Assembly: GCA_963777325.1 (NCBI GenBank)
Contig: CAVZQE010000005.1
Coordinates: 1-64,000, forward strand
DNA length: 64,000 bases
Direction of reading: 5' to 3'
Source: JAFAXA01 sp963777325
Lineage (GTDB): Bacteria; Pseudomonadota; Alphaproteobacteria; Acetobacterales; Acetobacteraceae
Positions within the stretch are counted from its first letter, which is position 1. Each line of letters begins with the position of its first letter. Both the position numbers and the translations under genes were made by a program. The notes under the pieces were generated by a model. That model had not been told where the DNA came from and searched no databases. It saw nothing but the letters and a program-made list of their open reading frames with translations. This document shows positions 9,545-18,433 of the stretch, one piece after another.

Positions 9545-9570
9545 GACAGCCGGGGAGGCGGGGAAACGGA

Positions 9571-11520
9571 ATGAAAGACAAGATAGTCTCGGCCGAGGAA
9601 GCCATCGCGACGATCCACAACGGCGACACGATCGCGGTGTCGGGCTTCGTCGGCGCCGGCACGCCCGACGAACTCATCCTCGCGCTGGAGAAGCGGTTCC
9701 AGGAGCAGCACGAGCCGACCGGGCTCACGCTCGTCTTTGTCGCGGCGCCGGGCGACGGCCGCGACCGTGGGCTGAACCACCTCGCCCATCCCGGCCTCGT
9801 CAAGCGCGCGGTCGGCGGCCACTGGTCGCTGGTGCCGAAACTGAGCGAGCTCGCGCTCAACAATACGATCGAGGCCTATAATCTGCCGCTCGGCTGCATC
9901 GCCCAGCTCTTTCGGGAAATCGCGGGGCACCGGCCGGGACTGACCACGCAGGTGGGCCTCCGCACCTTCGTCGATCCCCGACAGGACGGCGGGCGCATCA
10001 ACAGCGTGACCACCGAGGAGCTTGTCCGCCTCGTCGAAATGGAGGGCAAGGAATGGCTGTTCTACAAGTCCTTTCCGATCCAGATCGCCTTCATCCGGGG
10101 AACGACCGCGGATCTGGCGGGCAATCTCACCCTGGAGCGCGAGGCGCTGACGCTCGACACGCTCGCGATGGCGATGGCGGCACGGAATTCGCGCGGCCTG
10201 GTCATCGCCCAGGTCGAGCGGCTGGCCCAGGAAGGCTCGCTCAATCCGCGCGCTGTGCACATACCGGGCATTCTGGTCGATTGCGTCGTGGTCGCCCGTC
10301 CTGAAAACCACCTCCAGACCTACGCCACCCCGAACAGCGCGGCGCTGTCCGGACAACTCAAGGTGCCGCTCGACCGGATCGAGAAGCTGCCGCTCGACGA
10401 TCGCAAGATCGTCGCCCGGCGCGCCGCGTTCGAGCTGCCGCTCGGCGGCGTCGTCAATCTCGGCATCGGCATGCCCGAGGGCGTCGCGGCGGTGGCCGCC
10501 GAGGAAAAGGTGCTCCGCTTCGTGACGCTGACGGCCGAGCCGGGCACGATCGGCGGCATGCCGCAGAAAGGGCTCGACTTCGGAACCTCGCTCAACCCCG
10601 AGGCGCTGATCCAGCAGAACCAGCAATTCGACTTCTATGACGGGGGCGGGCTCGATCTCGCGGTGCTCGGGATGGCGCAGACCGACATCGAGGGCAACGT
10701 CAATGTCAGCCGGTTCGGCAAGCGCCTCGCCGGAGCCGGCGGTTTCATCAACATCAGCCAGAATGCGCGCAAGCTCGTCTTCACCGGCACGTTCACCGCC
10801 GGGGGCCTGAAGACCGAGATCAAGGACGGGCAGCTGCGCATCCTTCAGGAAGGAAAATCGCGCAAGTTCATCAACCGGGTCGAGCAGATCACGTTCAGCG
10901 GCAGCTACGCGGCCGAGATCGGGCAACCGGTCTTCTATGTAACGGAACGGTGCGTGTTCCGGCGGACCGTCGAAGGGCTCGAACTGATCGAAGTCGCGCC
11001 CGGCATCGATGTCGAGCGAGACATCTCGGCGCAGATGGATTTCCGTCCGGTCATCAAGTCGCCCCGCCCGATGGACGCGCGCATCTTCCAGGACGACATC
11101 ATGGGGCTGGAGCACACGATGCTCGGCATGAGCGTCGCGGACCGCATCACCTACGACCCGCACCGCAACATCCTGTTCTCCAACCTCGAAGGCATGAAGA
11201 TCAGGACGATCGAGGATGTCGAGACCATCCGGCGGGAGTTCGAGAAGCGGTGCCGTGCGATCGGCAAGCGGGTCAAGCTGATCGCCAATTACGACAGCTT
11301 CGAACTGCACCCATCGGTCGCCGACGCGTATTTCGCGACCATCAGCTACCTTCAGCAGCGCTTCTACGAAACCGCGTCCCGCTACACGACGAGCGCGTTT
11401 TTGCGCCTGAAGATGGGGGACGCGCTCGCGGAACGGGAACTGGCGCCGCACGTCTTCGAAACGAGGAACGAGGCCGCGGCTTTCACCGAGACCCAGAACC
11501 AGGCCGGCACCAAGACATAG
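9571..11520 (+). CDS. Acyl-CoA:acetate/3-ketoacid (propionate) CoA-transferase with C-terminal extension
   Basis: A 649-aa fused alpha-beta family I CoA-transferase (YdiF/Pct type). The alpha half starts KIVSAEEAIATIHNGDTIAV; the beta half has GGVVNLGIGMPEGV and the catalytic glutamate in TAEPGTIGGMPQKG. It moves CoA between acetyl-CoA or another acyl-CoA and short acids such as propionate, lactate or hydroxyacids. After the usual end near residue 520 there is an extra domain of about 110 residues (around TYDPHRNILFSNLEGM), seen in a longer subgroup. As the last gene of the PHA set it could feed PhaEC directly with hydroxyacyl-CoA. The plus-strand frame opens earlier but the ATG at 9571 is the family start. 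Confidence 0.88.
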   Translation: MKDKIVSAEEAIATIHNGDTIAVSGFVGAGTPDELILALEKRFQEQHEPTGLTLVFVAAPGDGRDRGLNHLAHPGLVKRAVGGHWSLVPKLSELALNNTIEAYNLPLGCIAQLFREIAGHRPGLTTQVGLRTFVDPRQDGGRINSVTTEELVRLVEMEGKEWLFYKSFPIQIAFIRGTTADLAGNLTLEREALTLDTLAMAMAARNSRGLVIAQVERLAQEGSLNPRAVHIPGILVDCVVVARPENHLQTYATPNSAALSGQLKVPLDRIEKLPLDDRKIVARRAAFELPLGGVVNLGIGMPEGVAAVAAEEKVLRFVTLTAEPGTIGGMPQKGLDFGTSLNPEALIQQNQQFDFYDGGGLDLAVLGMAQTDIEGNVNVSRFGKRLAGAGGFINISQNARKLVFTGTFTAGGLKTEIKDGQLRILQEGKSRKFINRVEQITFSGSYAAEIGQPVFYVTERCVFRRTVEGLELIEVAPGIDVERDISAQMDFRPVIKSPRPMDARIFQDDIMGLEHTMLGMSVADRITYDPHRNILFSNLEGMKIRTIEDVETIRREFEKRCRAIGKRVKLIANYDSFELHPSVADAYFATISYLQQRFYETASRYTTSAFLRLKMGDALAERELAPHVFETRNEAAAFTETQNQAGTKT

Positions 11521-11643
11521 GGGAGCGGCCATGAGCGGCTCGCAGCCGTCGAGGACGGTTTGCCCAGATCGCGACCCGCATCGGCGGCGCCGTCACCGTG
11601 ACCCGTCCCTGCTCGCGACCGCTGGTTCGTTTGAGGAGGCAGT

Positions 11644-13884
11644 TCAGTCCTGGTAGACGCGGTCCGGCCGGCGGCGGGCGTGCGCCATCGGCGAGGCGAC
11701 CGCCGGGCCATGCAGCGCCGAGCCCCGGCCCGATAGCGACGGGTTGGTCATGAAGTAGTCGTGCGCCGAGACCGGCTTCGGTCCGGGTGCGACCCGCGTC
11801 CAATGCGCGTCCGGTCCGAGCTCCCAGGATTGCATCGTGTCCTTGAGGTTCACGATCATGATCTGGTCGAGAACCTGCGCGTGAACCGTCGCATTATGGA
11901 TCGGCACCAGGGTCTCCACGCGCCAGTCCATGTTCCGCGCCATCCAGTCGGCGGAGCTTATGAAAACCCGGGCGTGACGGCTCGGCAGCTTGTAGCCGTT
12001 GCCGAACACGCAAATCCGGCTGTGCTCGAGGAAGCGGCCGACGATCGACTTCACCCGGATGTTTTCGGACAGTCCCGGCACGCCGGGTCGCAGGCAGCAG
12101 ATGCCGCGGATGACGGCCATGATCTTCACGCCGGCGCTCGACGCTTCGTAGAGCTTGTCGATCAGCGCCTCGTCGACGAGGCTGTTCATCTTCAGCCAGA
12201 TCCCGCCCGGCTTGCCGGCGAGCGCGAATCCGATCTCCTTCTCGATCAGCGCGACGAGCGTCTCGCGCAACGACAGCGGACTGAAGGCAAGCGCGTCCAT
12301 CTTCTCCGGCTGAGCGTAGCCGGTCATGTAGTTGAATAGCCGCGCCGCGTCGCGGGTCAGATCCGGATCGGAGGTGAAGAAGGACAGGTCGGTGTAGATG
12401 CGGGCGGTGATCGGATGATAGTTGCCGGTGCCGAAATGCGCGTAGGAGCGGACCGATCCGCCCTCCCGGCGCACGACGAGCGAGATCTTGGCGTGCGTTT
12501 TCAGGGCGGCGAACCCGTAGACGACCTGCACGCCCGCCGCTTCCAGCGCGCGGGCGAGCCGGATGTTCGCTTCCTCGTCGAAGCGCGCGCGCAGTTCGAT
12601 CATGGCGGTCACGGATTTTCCGGCCTCGGCCGATTCGATCAGCGCCTTCACGATCGGGCTGTCGCGGCTGGTGCGGTACAGCGTCTGCTTCACGGCGACG
12701 ACGTTCGGATCGGACGCCGCCTGACGCAGGAACTGCACGACCACGTCGAAGCTCTCGAACGGATGATGGACGATGATGTCCTTGGCGCGGATCGCGGCGA
12801 AGCAGTCGCCGCCGAAATCGCGTATCCGCTCCGGGAACCGCGGCGTGTAGGGCGGGAACAGCAGATCCGACCGGTCGTCGACGATGAGCTGCTTGACGTC
12901 CGCGACCCCGAGCAGCCCGCGCTGGATGTAGATCTCGTCCGGCGTCGCGTCGACCTCGTCCGCGACGATCGCGCGCAAATCCTCGGGCATCGCGGCGGAC
13001 AAGGAGAGGTGGATCGCGACGCCGCGCCGGCGGCGCTTCAGCGCGGTCTCGTACGAGCGGACGAGATCCTCCGCCTCCTCCTCGAACTCCACGTCGGTAT
13101 CGCGGATCAGGCGGAACATGCCCTGTCCCGTGACGCCGAAACCCGGAAACAGCCTGTTCATGAACAGGCGGATGACGTCCTCCATCACGACGAAGCGGAT
13201 GGGGCCGCCCCCCTGGCTTCCGGGAAGGCGGACGAAGCGATCCACCTGGCTCGGCAGCGGCAGCAGGGCGCGCATCATGTGCCCGTCCTCCTCGCGCACG
13301 AGGCGGAGCGCCATCACGAGGCCCATATTCGGAATGAACGGGAAGGGATGGGCGGGGTCGATCGCAAGCGGGGTCAGCACGGGAAACACCCGCTCCATGA
13401 ACCAGCCGGACAGCCAGCCCACATCCGCGTCCGTCAATTGATTGAGGTCGGCGACGTCGATCCCGGCCGTGCTCAGAGACTCCCGCAGTTCGGCCCAGAC
13501 CCGTTGCTGATCGGCGAGCAGGGCCTCCGCCCGGGATTTGAGCTCGGCGAGTTGCTGGGCGGGCGTGCGCCCGTCGGGCGAGCGGACAGTGATGCCGGAT
13601 TTCGCCTGTCCGATCAGCCCGGCGACGCGGACGGAATAAAACTCGTCGAGGTTCGAAGCGCTGATCGACACGAAGCGCAGCCTCTCCAGCAGCGGCTGCC
13701 GCGCGTTCTCGGCTTCCTCGACCACCCGGTGATTGAAGTCGAGCCAGGAAAGTTCGCGGTTGATGAAGCGGTTCGGGTCGTCCCGGCCGATTGCCGGAAT
13801 GCTGGCCGCCGTGTCCACATCATCCTCGAGAACGGCGTCCTCGAGGATGCCGGCTTCCGTCCGGTCGGGATCGGTCGTGTTCAT
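11644..13884 (-). CDS. ppk1: Polyphosphate kinase 1
   Basis: A 746-aa enzyme that reversibly polymerises the gamma-phosphate of ATP into polyphosphate. The N-domain shows FINRELSWLDFNHRVVEEA; the catalytic part has HHPFESFDVV, the conserved KQTLYRTS block, and the histidine region KTHAKISLV with YAHFGTGNYHP. Length and order match PPK1. It sits 9 nt downstream of hdaA on the same strand. The 123 nt between its stop and the CoA-transferase stop hold only a 41-codon open stretch that I do not regard as a gene. Confidence 0.95.
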   Translation of the reverse strand: MNTTDPDRTEAGILEDAVLEDDVDTAASIPAIGRDDPNRFINRELSWLDFNHRVVEEAENARQPLLERLRFVSISASNLDEFYSVRVAGLIGQAKSGITVRSPDGRTPAQQLAELKSRAEALLADQQRVWAELRESLSTAGIDVADLNQLTDADVGWLSGWFMERVFPVLTPLAIDPAHPFPFIPNMGLVMALRLVREEDGHMMRALLPLPSQVDRFVRLPGSQGGGPIRFVVMEDVIRLFMNRLFPGFGVTGQGMFRLIRDTDVEFEEEAEDLVRSYETALKRRRRGVAIHLSLSAAMPEDLRAIVADEVDATPDEIYIQRGLLGVADVKQLIVDDRSDLLFPPYTPRFPERIRDFGGDCFAAIRAKDIIVHHPFESFDVVVQFLRQAASDPNVVAVKQTLYRTSRDSPIVKALIESAEAGKSVTAMIELRARFDEEANIRLARALEAAGVQVVYGFAALKTHAKISLVVRREGGSVRSYAHFGTGNYHPITARIYTDLSFFTSDPDLTRDAARLFNYMTGYAQPEKMDALAFSPLSLRETLVALIEKEIGFALAGKPGGIWLKMNSLVDEALIDKLYEASSAGVKIMAVIRGICCLRPGVPGLSENIRVKSIVGRFLEHSRICVFGNGYKLPSRHARVFISSADWMARNMDWRVETLVPIHNATVHAQVLDQIMIVNLKDTMQSWELGPDAHWTRVAPGPKPVSAHDYFMTNPSLSGRGSALHGPAVASPMAHARRRPDRVYQD

Positions 13885-13893
13885 GCGGCCACC

Positions 13894-14649
13894 CTACAGA
13901 AGCGGCCGCCCGGCGTGCGAGTTGGCCGCTTCCTCTTCCATGCGGGCATCATCGCCCTCTAGCGCCGCATCTTCGGCCAAGGCCGCGAGAACGCCAAGGG
14001 CTGTCGCGCGCGTGACCTTTCCACCCAGCGCAAGGGCCAGCCGGTCGAGCCGCGCCGCCGCCTCCCGCATCGCTTCCGGCGTGCGCGGCAGGTGCAGCAG
14101 GAGCCATTCCTGCACCGGCTGCGGCACCGCGAGCTGCCGCTCGCTCAGCGCCCGCAGCAGCAAGGCGCGGAGCAGGCCGTCGCCCGCCGGTCCGATCTCC
14201 ACGGCCGTGATGGCGCGCAGCCGGCTCGCCAGATCGGGCAAGCGGACCGGCCAGCGCGCGGGCGGGGCGCGCGCCCCGAGCAGGACGGGGCAACCGGCCT
14301 CGTCGGAGGCGTTCAGCAGGTGCAGCAGCGGTTCCTCCGGCGCGAGATCCGCGTCGTCGATCGCGATCCCGCCGCCTCCCAACCGGTCCGCGAGCGGCGG
14401 CCGCGACCAGCCGCGCAATCGCGGGCCGCTCCAATGCTGGCCGCCTTGCGCTTCGGCCCAGCGGGCAAGGAGGTGCGACTTGCCGCATCCCGCGCCGCCC
14501 CAGAGCGCGAGCCGGCCGCCGGGCCACGCATCCGTCCGCGCGAGCCATGCCAGGGCCGCGGCGTTGGCGTCGTCCTCGAGGAAGGCGGAATGCCGGTAGT
14601 CCGGCTCGTGCGGAAAGGGAAGGACGAGCTGGCGCGGCGGATCGATCAA
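13894..14649 (-). CDS. hdaA: DnaA-related regulator HdaA (DnaA domain I/II-less homologue)
   Basis: A 251-aa homologue of the DnaA ATPase core that, with the DNA clamp, promotes ATP hydrolysis on DnaA after initiation. Visible parts are an N-terminal clamp-binding-like QLVLPFPHEP, the P-loop WGGAGCGKSHLLARWA, and AIDDADLAPEEPLLHLLN at the Walker B position. The start is TTG overlapping the stop of the AI-2E transporter gene (TTGA), which gives a protein beginning directly at the clamp motif; no better ATG exists. Together with the chain upstream this suggests translational coupling. Confidence 0.85.
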   Translation of the reverse strand: MIDPPRQLVLPFPHEPDYRHSAFLEDDANAAALAWLARTDAWPGGRLALWGGAGCGKSHLLARWAEAQGGQHWSGPRLRGWSRPPLADRLGGGGIAIDDADLAPEEPLLHLLNASDEAGCPVLLGARAPPARWPVRLPDLASRLRAITAVEIGPAGDGLLRALLLRALSERQLAVPQPVQEWLLLHLPRTPEAMREAAARLDRLALALGGKVTRATALGVLAALAEDAALEGDDARMEEEAANSHAGRPLL

Positions 14650-15830
14650 GGCAGGCGCGGAGGGTCCAGATAGAGCGGGCTCGCGAGGTAGCGGCGCAGC
14701 CAGAACCGGCACAGCACGCCGATGGTGGCGGCGATCGGCACCGCCAGCATCACGCCGAGGAAGCCGAACGCCGCGCCGCCCGCGAACAGCGCGAAGATCA
14801 CCCACACATCCGGCAGCTCGACCCGGTCGCCGAGCAGGCGCGGGTAGATCACGTATCCCTCGATCAGATTGCCGACCAGCATCACCGCCGCCACCCGCGC
14901 GACCCCGGTCCAGTCGGGAAATTGGGCGAAGGCGAGGCCGATCGCGGTGACGCCGCCGACCACCGTGCCGACATAGGGGATGAACGACAACAGCCCGGCG
15001 GTCAAACCGACGATCAGCCCGAGATCGAGCCCCACCATGGTGAGCGCGAGCGCGTAGATCAGCGCGAGGATAAGGCAGCACAGCGCCTGTCCGCGCACCC
15101 AGGCCGCGAGGATGCGGTCCACCTCGCGCGCCTGCGCCCGGATCAGGGCGGCGTAGCGGCGCGGCAGCCAGCTATCCACGCGGGCGATCACGGTCGGCCA
15201 GTCCCGCAGGAGATAGAAGGCGACCACGGGCGTGACGACGAGCAGGGTCAGCACGTTGAACAGCGCGAAGCCGCCGCCGATCAGGCGCGGCACGGCGTTG
15301 GCGATGAAGGACAGCATCGCCCCCGCCTGGCCGCCGACGAGGTCGCGCAGCTTGTCGTCCACGACGTCCGGCCCGAACCTGTGCTGCAGGTCGGTGATGA
15401 CCTGTTGCGCCCAATGCTGCAGCAGGACCACGTATTCCGGAACACGCCCGAGCAGCAGGCCGAACTGCGACACGATCACGGGGTAGAGCAGAAGGGCGAA
15501 CATCAGCCCGGCCGCGATCATGGCGAGCACCAAAGACAGCGCCGCGACGAAGCGCGGCACCCCGAGCCGGGTGAGCCGGGTCGCGGGCGGGTCGAGGATG
15601 TAGGCGAGACCGCCCGCGGCGACGAAGGGCAGCAGGATCGAGGCGAAAAGCTGAAGCGCGATCCATGCCGCCACCAGCAGCCCGACCAGCAGCGCGATCC
15701 GTTGCGCCCGCGTCGCCTGCAGGCGGCGGGGCGGTGGCGGCGGGATCGGCTCGATGGGTTCGGCGGGCCGGGGCGTGTCCCGAATCCGCAGCGGCGGCTC
15801 TGCCGGGGGGAGCGGGTGGGGCGCGATCAC
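14646..15830 (-). CDS. AI-2E family transporter
   Basis: A 394-aa polytopic membrane protein of the AI-2E transporter (UPF0118/PerM) family, with about eight helices. Seen are AQRIALLVGLLVAAWIALQL near the start, SFIPYVGTVVGG and the C-terminal AAFGFLGVMLAVPIAATIGV. The first 40 residues are a proline-rich cytoplasmic stretch. The GTG at 15830 overlaps the stop of the phosphatidyltransferase gene (GTGA); the longer open frame upstream is antisense-like arginine-rich sequence and is rejected. The transported substrate in this family is mostly unknown. Confidence 0.88.
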   Translation of the reverse strand: MIAPHPLPPAEPPLRIRDTPRPAEPIEPIPPPPPRRLQATRAQRIALLVGLLVAAWIALQLFASILLPFVAAGGLAYILDPPATRLTRLGVPRFVAALSLVLAMIAAGLMFALLLYPVIVSQFGLLLGRVPEYVVLLQHWAQQVITDLQHRFGPDVVDDKLRDLVGGQAGAMLSFIANAVPRLIGGGFALFNVLTLLVVTPVVAFYLLRDWPTVIARVDSWLPRRYAALIRAQAREVDRILAAWVRGQALCCLILALIYALALTMVGLDLGLIVGLTAGLLSFIPYVGTVVGGVTAIGLAFAQFPDWTGVARVAAVMLVGNLIEGYVIYPRLLGDRVELPDVWVIFALFAGGAAFGFLGVMLAVPIAATIGVLCRFWLRRYLASPLYLDPPRLP

Positions 15831-16393
15831 CGCGACCGTGCAGCCTTCCAGACGTAGAGCGACCCGGAGGCGAGCGTCGTCGCCGCCACGCTCCAGATGA
15901 GCACGTCCAGAACGCCCGGCGCGGCGAAATCGAAGCCGCTCAGCAGCAGGGCCAGGGCCACGAGGACGATCTGCAGCGCCGTGTTGACCTTGGAGATCGG
16001 CAGCGGCCGGATCTGGGCCGGCTGCCCGAGCACCGCGAGCAGCAGGACGCCGCCCACGATCAGCACGTCGCGGAACACGACCAGGATCGCGAGCCAGTCC
16101 GGCAGGATGTCCACCACCGCGAGCGTCACGTACATCGAGACCAGCAGCGCCTTGTCCGCGACCGGATCGAGCACGGCGCCGACGGCGGTTCCGCCCCACC
16201 TTCGCGCAAGCCAGCCGTCCACCGCATCCGACAGCCCTGCGGCGACGAACAGGAAGAACGCCAGGTCGATCCGATGCTGGAGCACCATCCAGATGGCGAG
16301 CGGCACGGCGCACAGACGCGCGAACGTGATGACGTTCGGGATGTTGACCAGATCGGACGAGGCGGCCCGGTCAGCCCGGGGTGCGTCAGGCAT
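15827..16393 (-). CDS. CDP-alcohol phosphatidyltransferase family protein (PgsA/cardiolipin-synthase-like)
   Basis: A 188-aa membrane enzyme that joins a CDP-activated lipid to an alcohol. The family motif is complete: SDAVDGWLARRWGG, then GAVLDPVADK, with the four acidic residues that bind the metal. About five helices are predicted, and the N-terminus NIPNVITFARL is typical of phosphatidylglycerophosphate synthases. It is the first gene of a minus-strand chain (phosphatidyltransferase, AI-2E, hdaA, ppk1) and is divergent from purM across 127 nt. Confidence 0.87.
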   Translation of the reverse strand: MPDAPRADRAASSDLVNIPNVITFARLCAVPLAIWMVLQHRIDLAFFLFVAAGLSDAVDGWLARRWGGTAVGAVLDPVADKALLVSMYVTLAVVDILPDWLAILVVFRDVLIVGGVLLLAVLGQPAQIRPLPISKVNTALQIVLVALALLLSGFDFAAPGVLDVLIWSVAATTLASGSLYVWKAARSR

Positions 16394-16520
16394 GAGCCTC
16401 CCGGCTCCTCCGTTGCGTTGCGCTCAGGGCGCGCGTGTGATTGCTTCCGCGCCAGCGATCGATCCCGGCAGTCGGGTGAGCAATCGGCGTGCCGAACGCC
16501 ATACCGTATCGAGGTTCTTG
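16394..16520. promoter_or_regulatory. Divergent promoter region between purM and the phosphatidyltransferase gene
   Basis: The only non-coding stretch between two oppositely oriented operons, so both promoters must lie here. I see no riboswitch fold or clear operator; no -35/-10 pair stands out. Confidence 0.45.
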
Positions 16521-17603
16521 ATGGCTAGCCAGGGCGATCCCGCGGGCGCAAGCGGGCTGACCTATCGCTCGGCGGGGGTCGACATCGATGCCGGCGACGC
16601 GCTGGTCGAGGCGATCAAGCCGCACGCCCGCGCGACGGCCCGGCCCGGCGTGATGGGCGGGCTCGGCGGGTTCGGCGCGCTGTTCGACCTCCGCGCGGCC
16701 GGCTTCGCCGATCCCGTGCTGGTCGCGGCGACGGACGGCGTCGGCACCAAGCTCAAGGTCGCGATCGAGACCGGCCTGCACGCGACCGTCGGTATCGACC
16801 TCGTCGCGATGTGCGTGAACGATCTCGTCGTTCAGGGCGCGGAGCCGCTGTTTTTTCTCGATTATCTCGCCACGGCCCGGCTCTCCGTCGAGCAGGCGGA
16901 GACAGTGATCGGGGGCATCGCTGAAGGCTGCCGGCAGGCGGGCTGCGCGCTCGTCGGCGGCGAGACCGCCGAGATGCCCGGCCTCTACGCGGCCGGCGAC
17001 TACGATCTCGCGGGCTTCGCGGTTGGGGCGGCGGAGCGGGCCGCGGTGCTGCCCCGTCCGGTCCGGCCGGGCGACCGCATTCTTGGCCTCGCGAGCAGCG
17101 GCGTCCATGCCAACGGCTTCTCGCTGGTCCGGCGGGTGGTGCGGGAGGCGGATCTCGACTGGGAGGCGCCCGCGCCGTTCCGCGACGGCGAGGCGCTCGG
17201 TGCGGCGCTGATGACGCCCACGCGCATCTATGTGCGGCCGCTGCTCGCTTTGCATCGCGCCCGGCTGCTGCGCGCGGCCGCGCATATCACCGGCGGCGGG
17301 CTGCCGGGCAATCTGCCCCGCGTGCTGCCGGCCGGCACGCGCGCAGTGCTGAGCGCCTGGCCCGTGCCGCCCGTCTTCCGCTGGCTCGCCGCAGCGGGCG
17401 GGATCGCGCCCGGAGAAATGCTGCGCGTGTTCAACTGCGGCGTTGGCATGGCGCTGTTGGTCGCCGAGGATGACGCCGCCGCCGCCGCCGCGCTCCTGGA
17501 ACGTGAGGGAGAGACGGTGCTCGAACTCGGCCGGATCGAAACTGGCACGGCCGGCGAGGCGGCCGCCGTGCGGTTCGAGCCCGGCCCGGACTGGGGCGCG
17601 TGA
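16521..17603 (+). CDS. purM: Phosphoribosylformylglycinamidine cyclo-ligase (AIR synthase)
   Basis: A 360-aa enzyme for the fifth step of purine synthesis, closing FGAM to AIR with ATP. Family blocks are LTYRSAGVDIDAGDALVEAI at the N-terminus, LVAATDGVGTKLKVAIETG, CVNDLVVQGAEPLFFLDY, GGETAEMPGLY and the C-terminal ITGGGLPGNLPRVLP. The ATG at 16521 starts close to the conserved block; longer open sequence before it has no family similarity. Its stop overlaps the GTG of purN by the GTGA arrangement, so the two are one operon. Confidence 0.96.
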   Translation: MASQGDPAGASGLTYRSAGVDIDAGDALVEAIKPHARATARPGVMGGLGGFGALFDLRAAGFADPVLVAATDGVGTKLKVAIETGLHATVGIDLVAMCVNDLVVQGAEPLFFLDYLATARLSVEQAETVIGGIAEGCRQAGCALVGGETAEMPGLYAAGDYDLAGFAVGAAERAAVLPRPVRPGDRILGLASSGVHANGFSLVRRVVREADLDWEAPAPFRDGEALGAALMTPTRIYVRPLLALHRARLLRAAAHITGGGLPGNLPRVLPAGTRAVLSAWPVPPVFRWLAAAGGIAPGEMLRVFNCGVGMALLVAEDDAAAAAALLEREGETVLELGRIETGTAGEAAAVRFEPGPDWGA

Positions 17604-18244
17604 GCCGCACGCGGACCGCGATCCTCATCAGCGGCCGGGGCTCGAACATGGAAGCTCTGATCGAGGCCGCAAGCAGCCCGGCCTTTCCGGCCGAGATCGC
17701 GCTGGTCTTGTCGAACGAGCCGGAGGCGGGCGGTCTCGCGCTCGCGCGCGCCGCCGGGATCGGGACGGCGGTGCTCGACCATCGGTGCTACCGGGGCGAC
17801 CGCGCAGCGCACGAGGCCGCGATCGACGAGGTTCTGCGGGGGGCAGGCATCCGGCTCGTGTGCCTCGCGGGCTACATGCGCCGGCTGACCCCGCTGCTGG
17901 TCGGGCGCTGGGCCGGGCGCATGCTGAACGTGCATCCGAGCCTCTTGCCCGCGTTTCCGGGTCTGCATACCCATGCCCGGGCGCTCGCGTCGGGGGTGAA
18001 GCTGCACGGATGCACCGTGCATCTAGTCACGGAGGCGGTGGACGAGGGGCCGATCCTCGCCCAGGCGGCGGTTCCGGTGCTGCCAGGCGATACCGAGGCG
18101 ACGCTCGCCGCCCGGGTGCTCAGGCGCGAGCATGTCCTCTACCCGCTCGCGCTCGCGACGCTCGCGGGCGCCGGCGCGCCGCCGGTTCCCTGTCCGGATG
18201 CGGCGCTGCTCAATCCCTTGCCGCCCCCCACGCCCCCGGCATAA
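17600..18244 (+). CDS. purN: Phosphoribosylglycinamide formyltransferase
   Basis: A 214-aa folate-dependent enzyme that formylates GAR in purine synthesis. N-terminal TAILISGRGSNMEALIEA is the phosphate-binding loop; the active-site region is LAGYMRRLTPLLVGRW with NVHPSLLPAFPGLHTH (catalytic Asn and His) and the aspartate in AVDEGPILAQ. It starts at GTG inside the purM stop codon (GTGA). The last 25 residues are a Pro/Ala-rich tail. Confidence 0.95.
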   Translation: MSRTRTAILISGRGSNMEALIEAASSPAFPAEIALVLSNEPEAGGLALARAAGIGTAVLDHRCYRGDRAAHEAAIDEVLRGAGIRLVCLAGYMRRLTPLLVGRWAGRMLNVHPSLLPAFPGLHTHARALASGVKLHGCTVHLVTEAVDEGPILAQAAVPVLPGDTEATLAARVLRREHVLYPLALATLAGAGAPPVPCPDAALLNPLPPPTPPA

Positions 18245-18264
18245 TACCGCCGAACCACCGAGGC

Positions 18265-18429
18265 ATGCCCATGGCCGAGCAGACCACAACGACCGTCACC
18301 GAAGCCGTCACGCCCGACGCCTTTCTCAGCGACCGGACGCGGTTCTGGATGTCGTTCACCCGTTTCGCGGGCTATGTCGTCGCCTTCGTCGTGCTGGTCC
18401 TCGTGCTGATGGGGTTGTTCCTCGCCTGA
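18265..18429 (+). CDS. Small aa3-type cytochrome c oxidase subunit IV-like protein
   Basis: A 54-aa protein with one C-terminal membrane helix. The segment DRTRFWMSFTRFAGYVVAF followed by VLVLVLMGLFLA matches the short subunit IV of alphaproteobacterial aa3 oxidases (COX4_pro_2 family), which has the same Trp/Phe-Thr-Arg pattern just before the helix. It is 20 nt downstream of purN and not near other oxidase genes, which is common for this subunit. A second in-frame ATG lies two codons downstream. I am fairly sure of the family, less of the start. Confidence 0.68.
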   Translation: MPMAEQTTTTVTEAVTPDAFLSDRTRFWMSFTRFAGYVVAFVVLVLVLMGLFLA

Positions 18430-18433
18430 CGCC

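Noticed and set aside
7373..11532. Two long minus-strand open frames (669 and 698 codons)
   Set aside because: They lie opposite phaE, phaC and the CoA-transferase, all of which have clear catalytic motifs.
11531..11656. Short 41-codon frame between the CoA-transferase and ppk1
   Set aside because: Arg/His-rich, no ribosome binding site of note and overlapping the end of ppk1.
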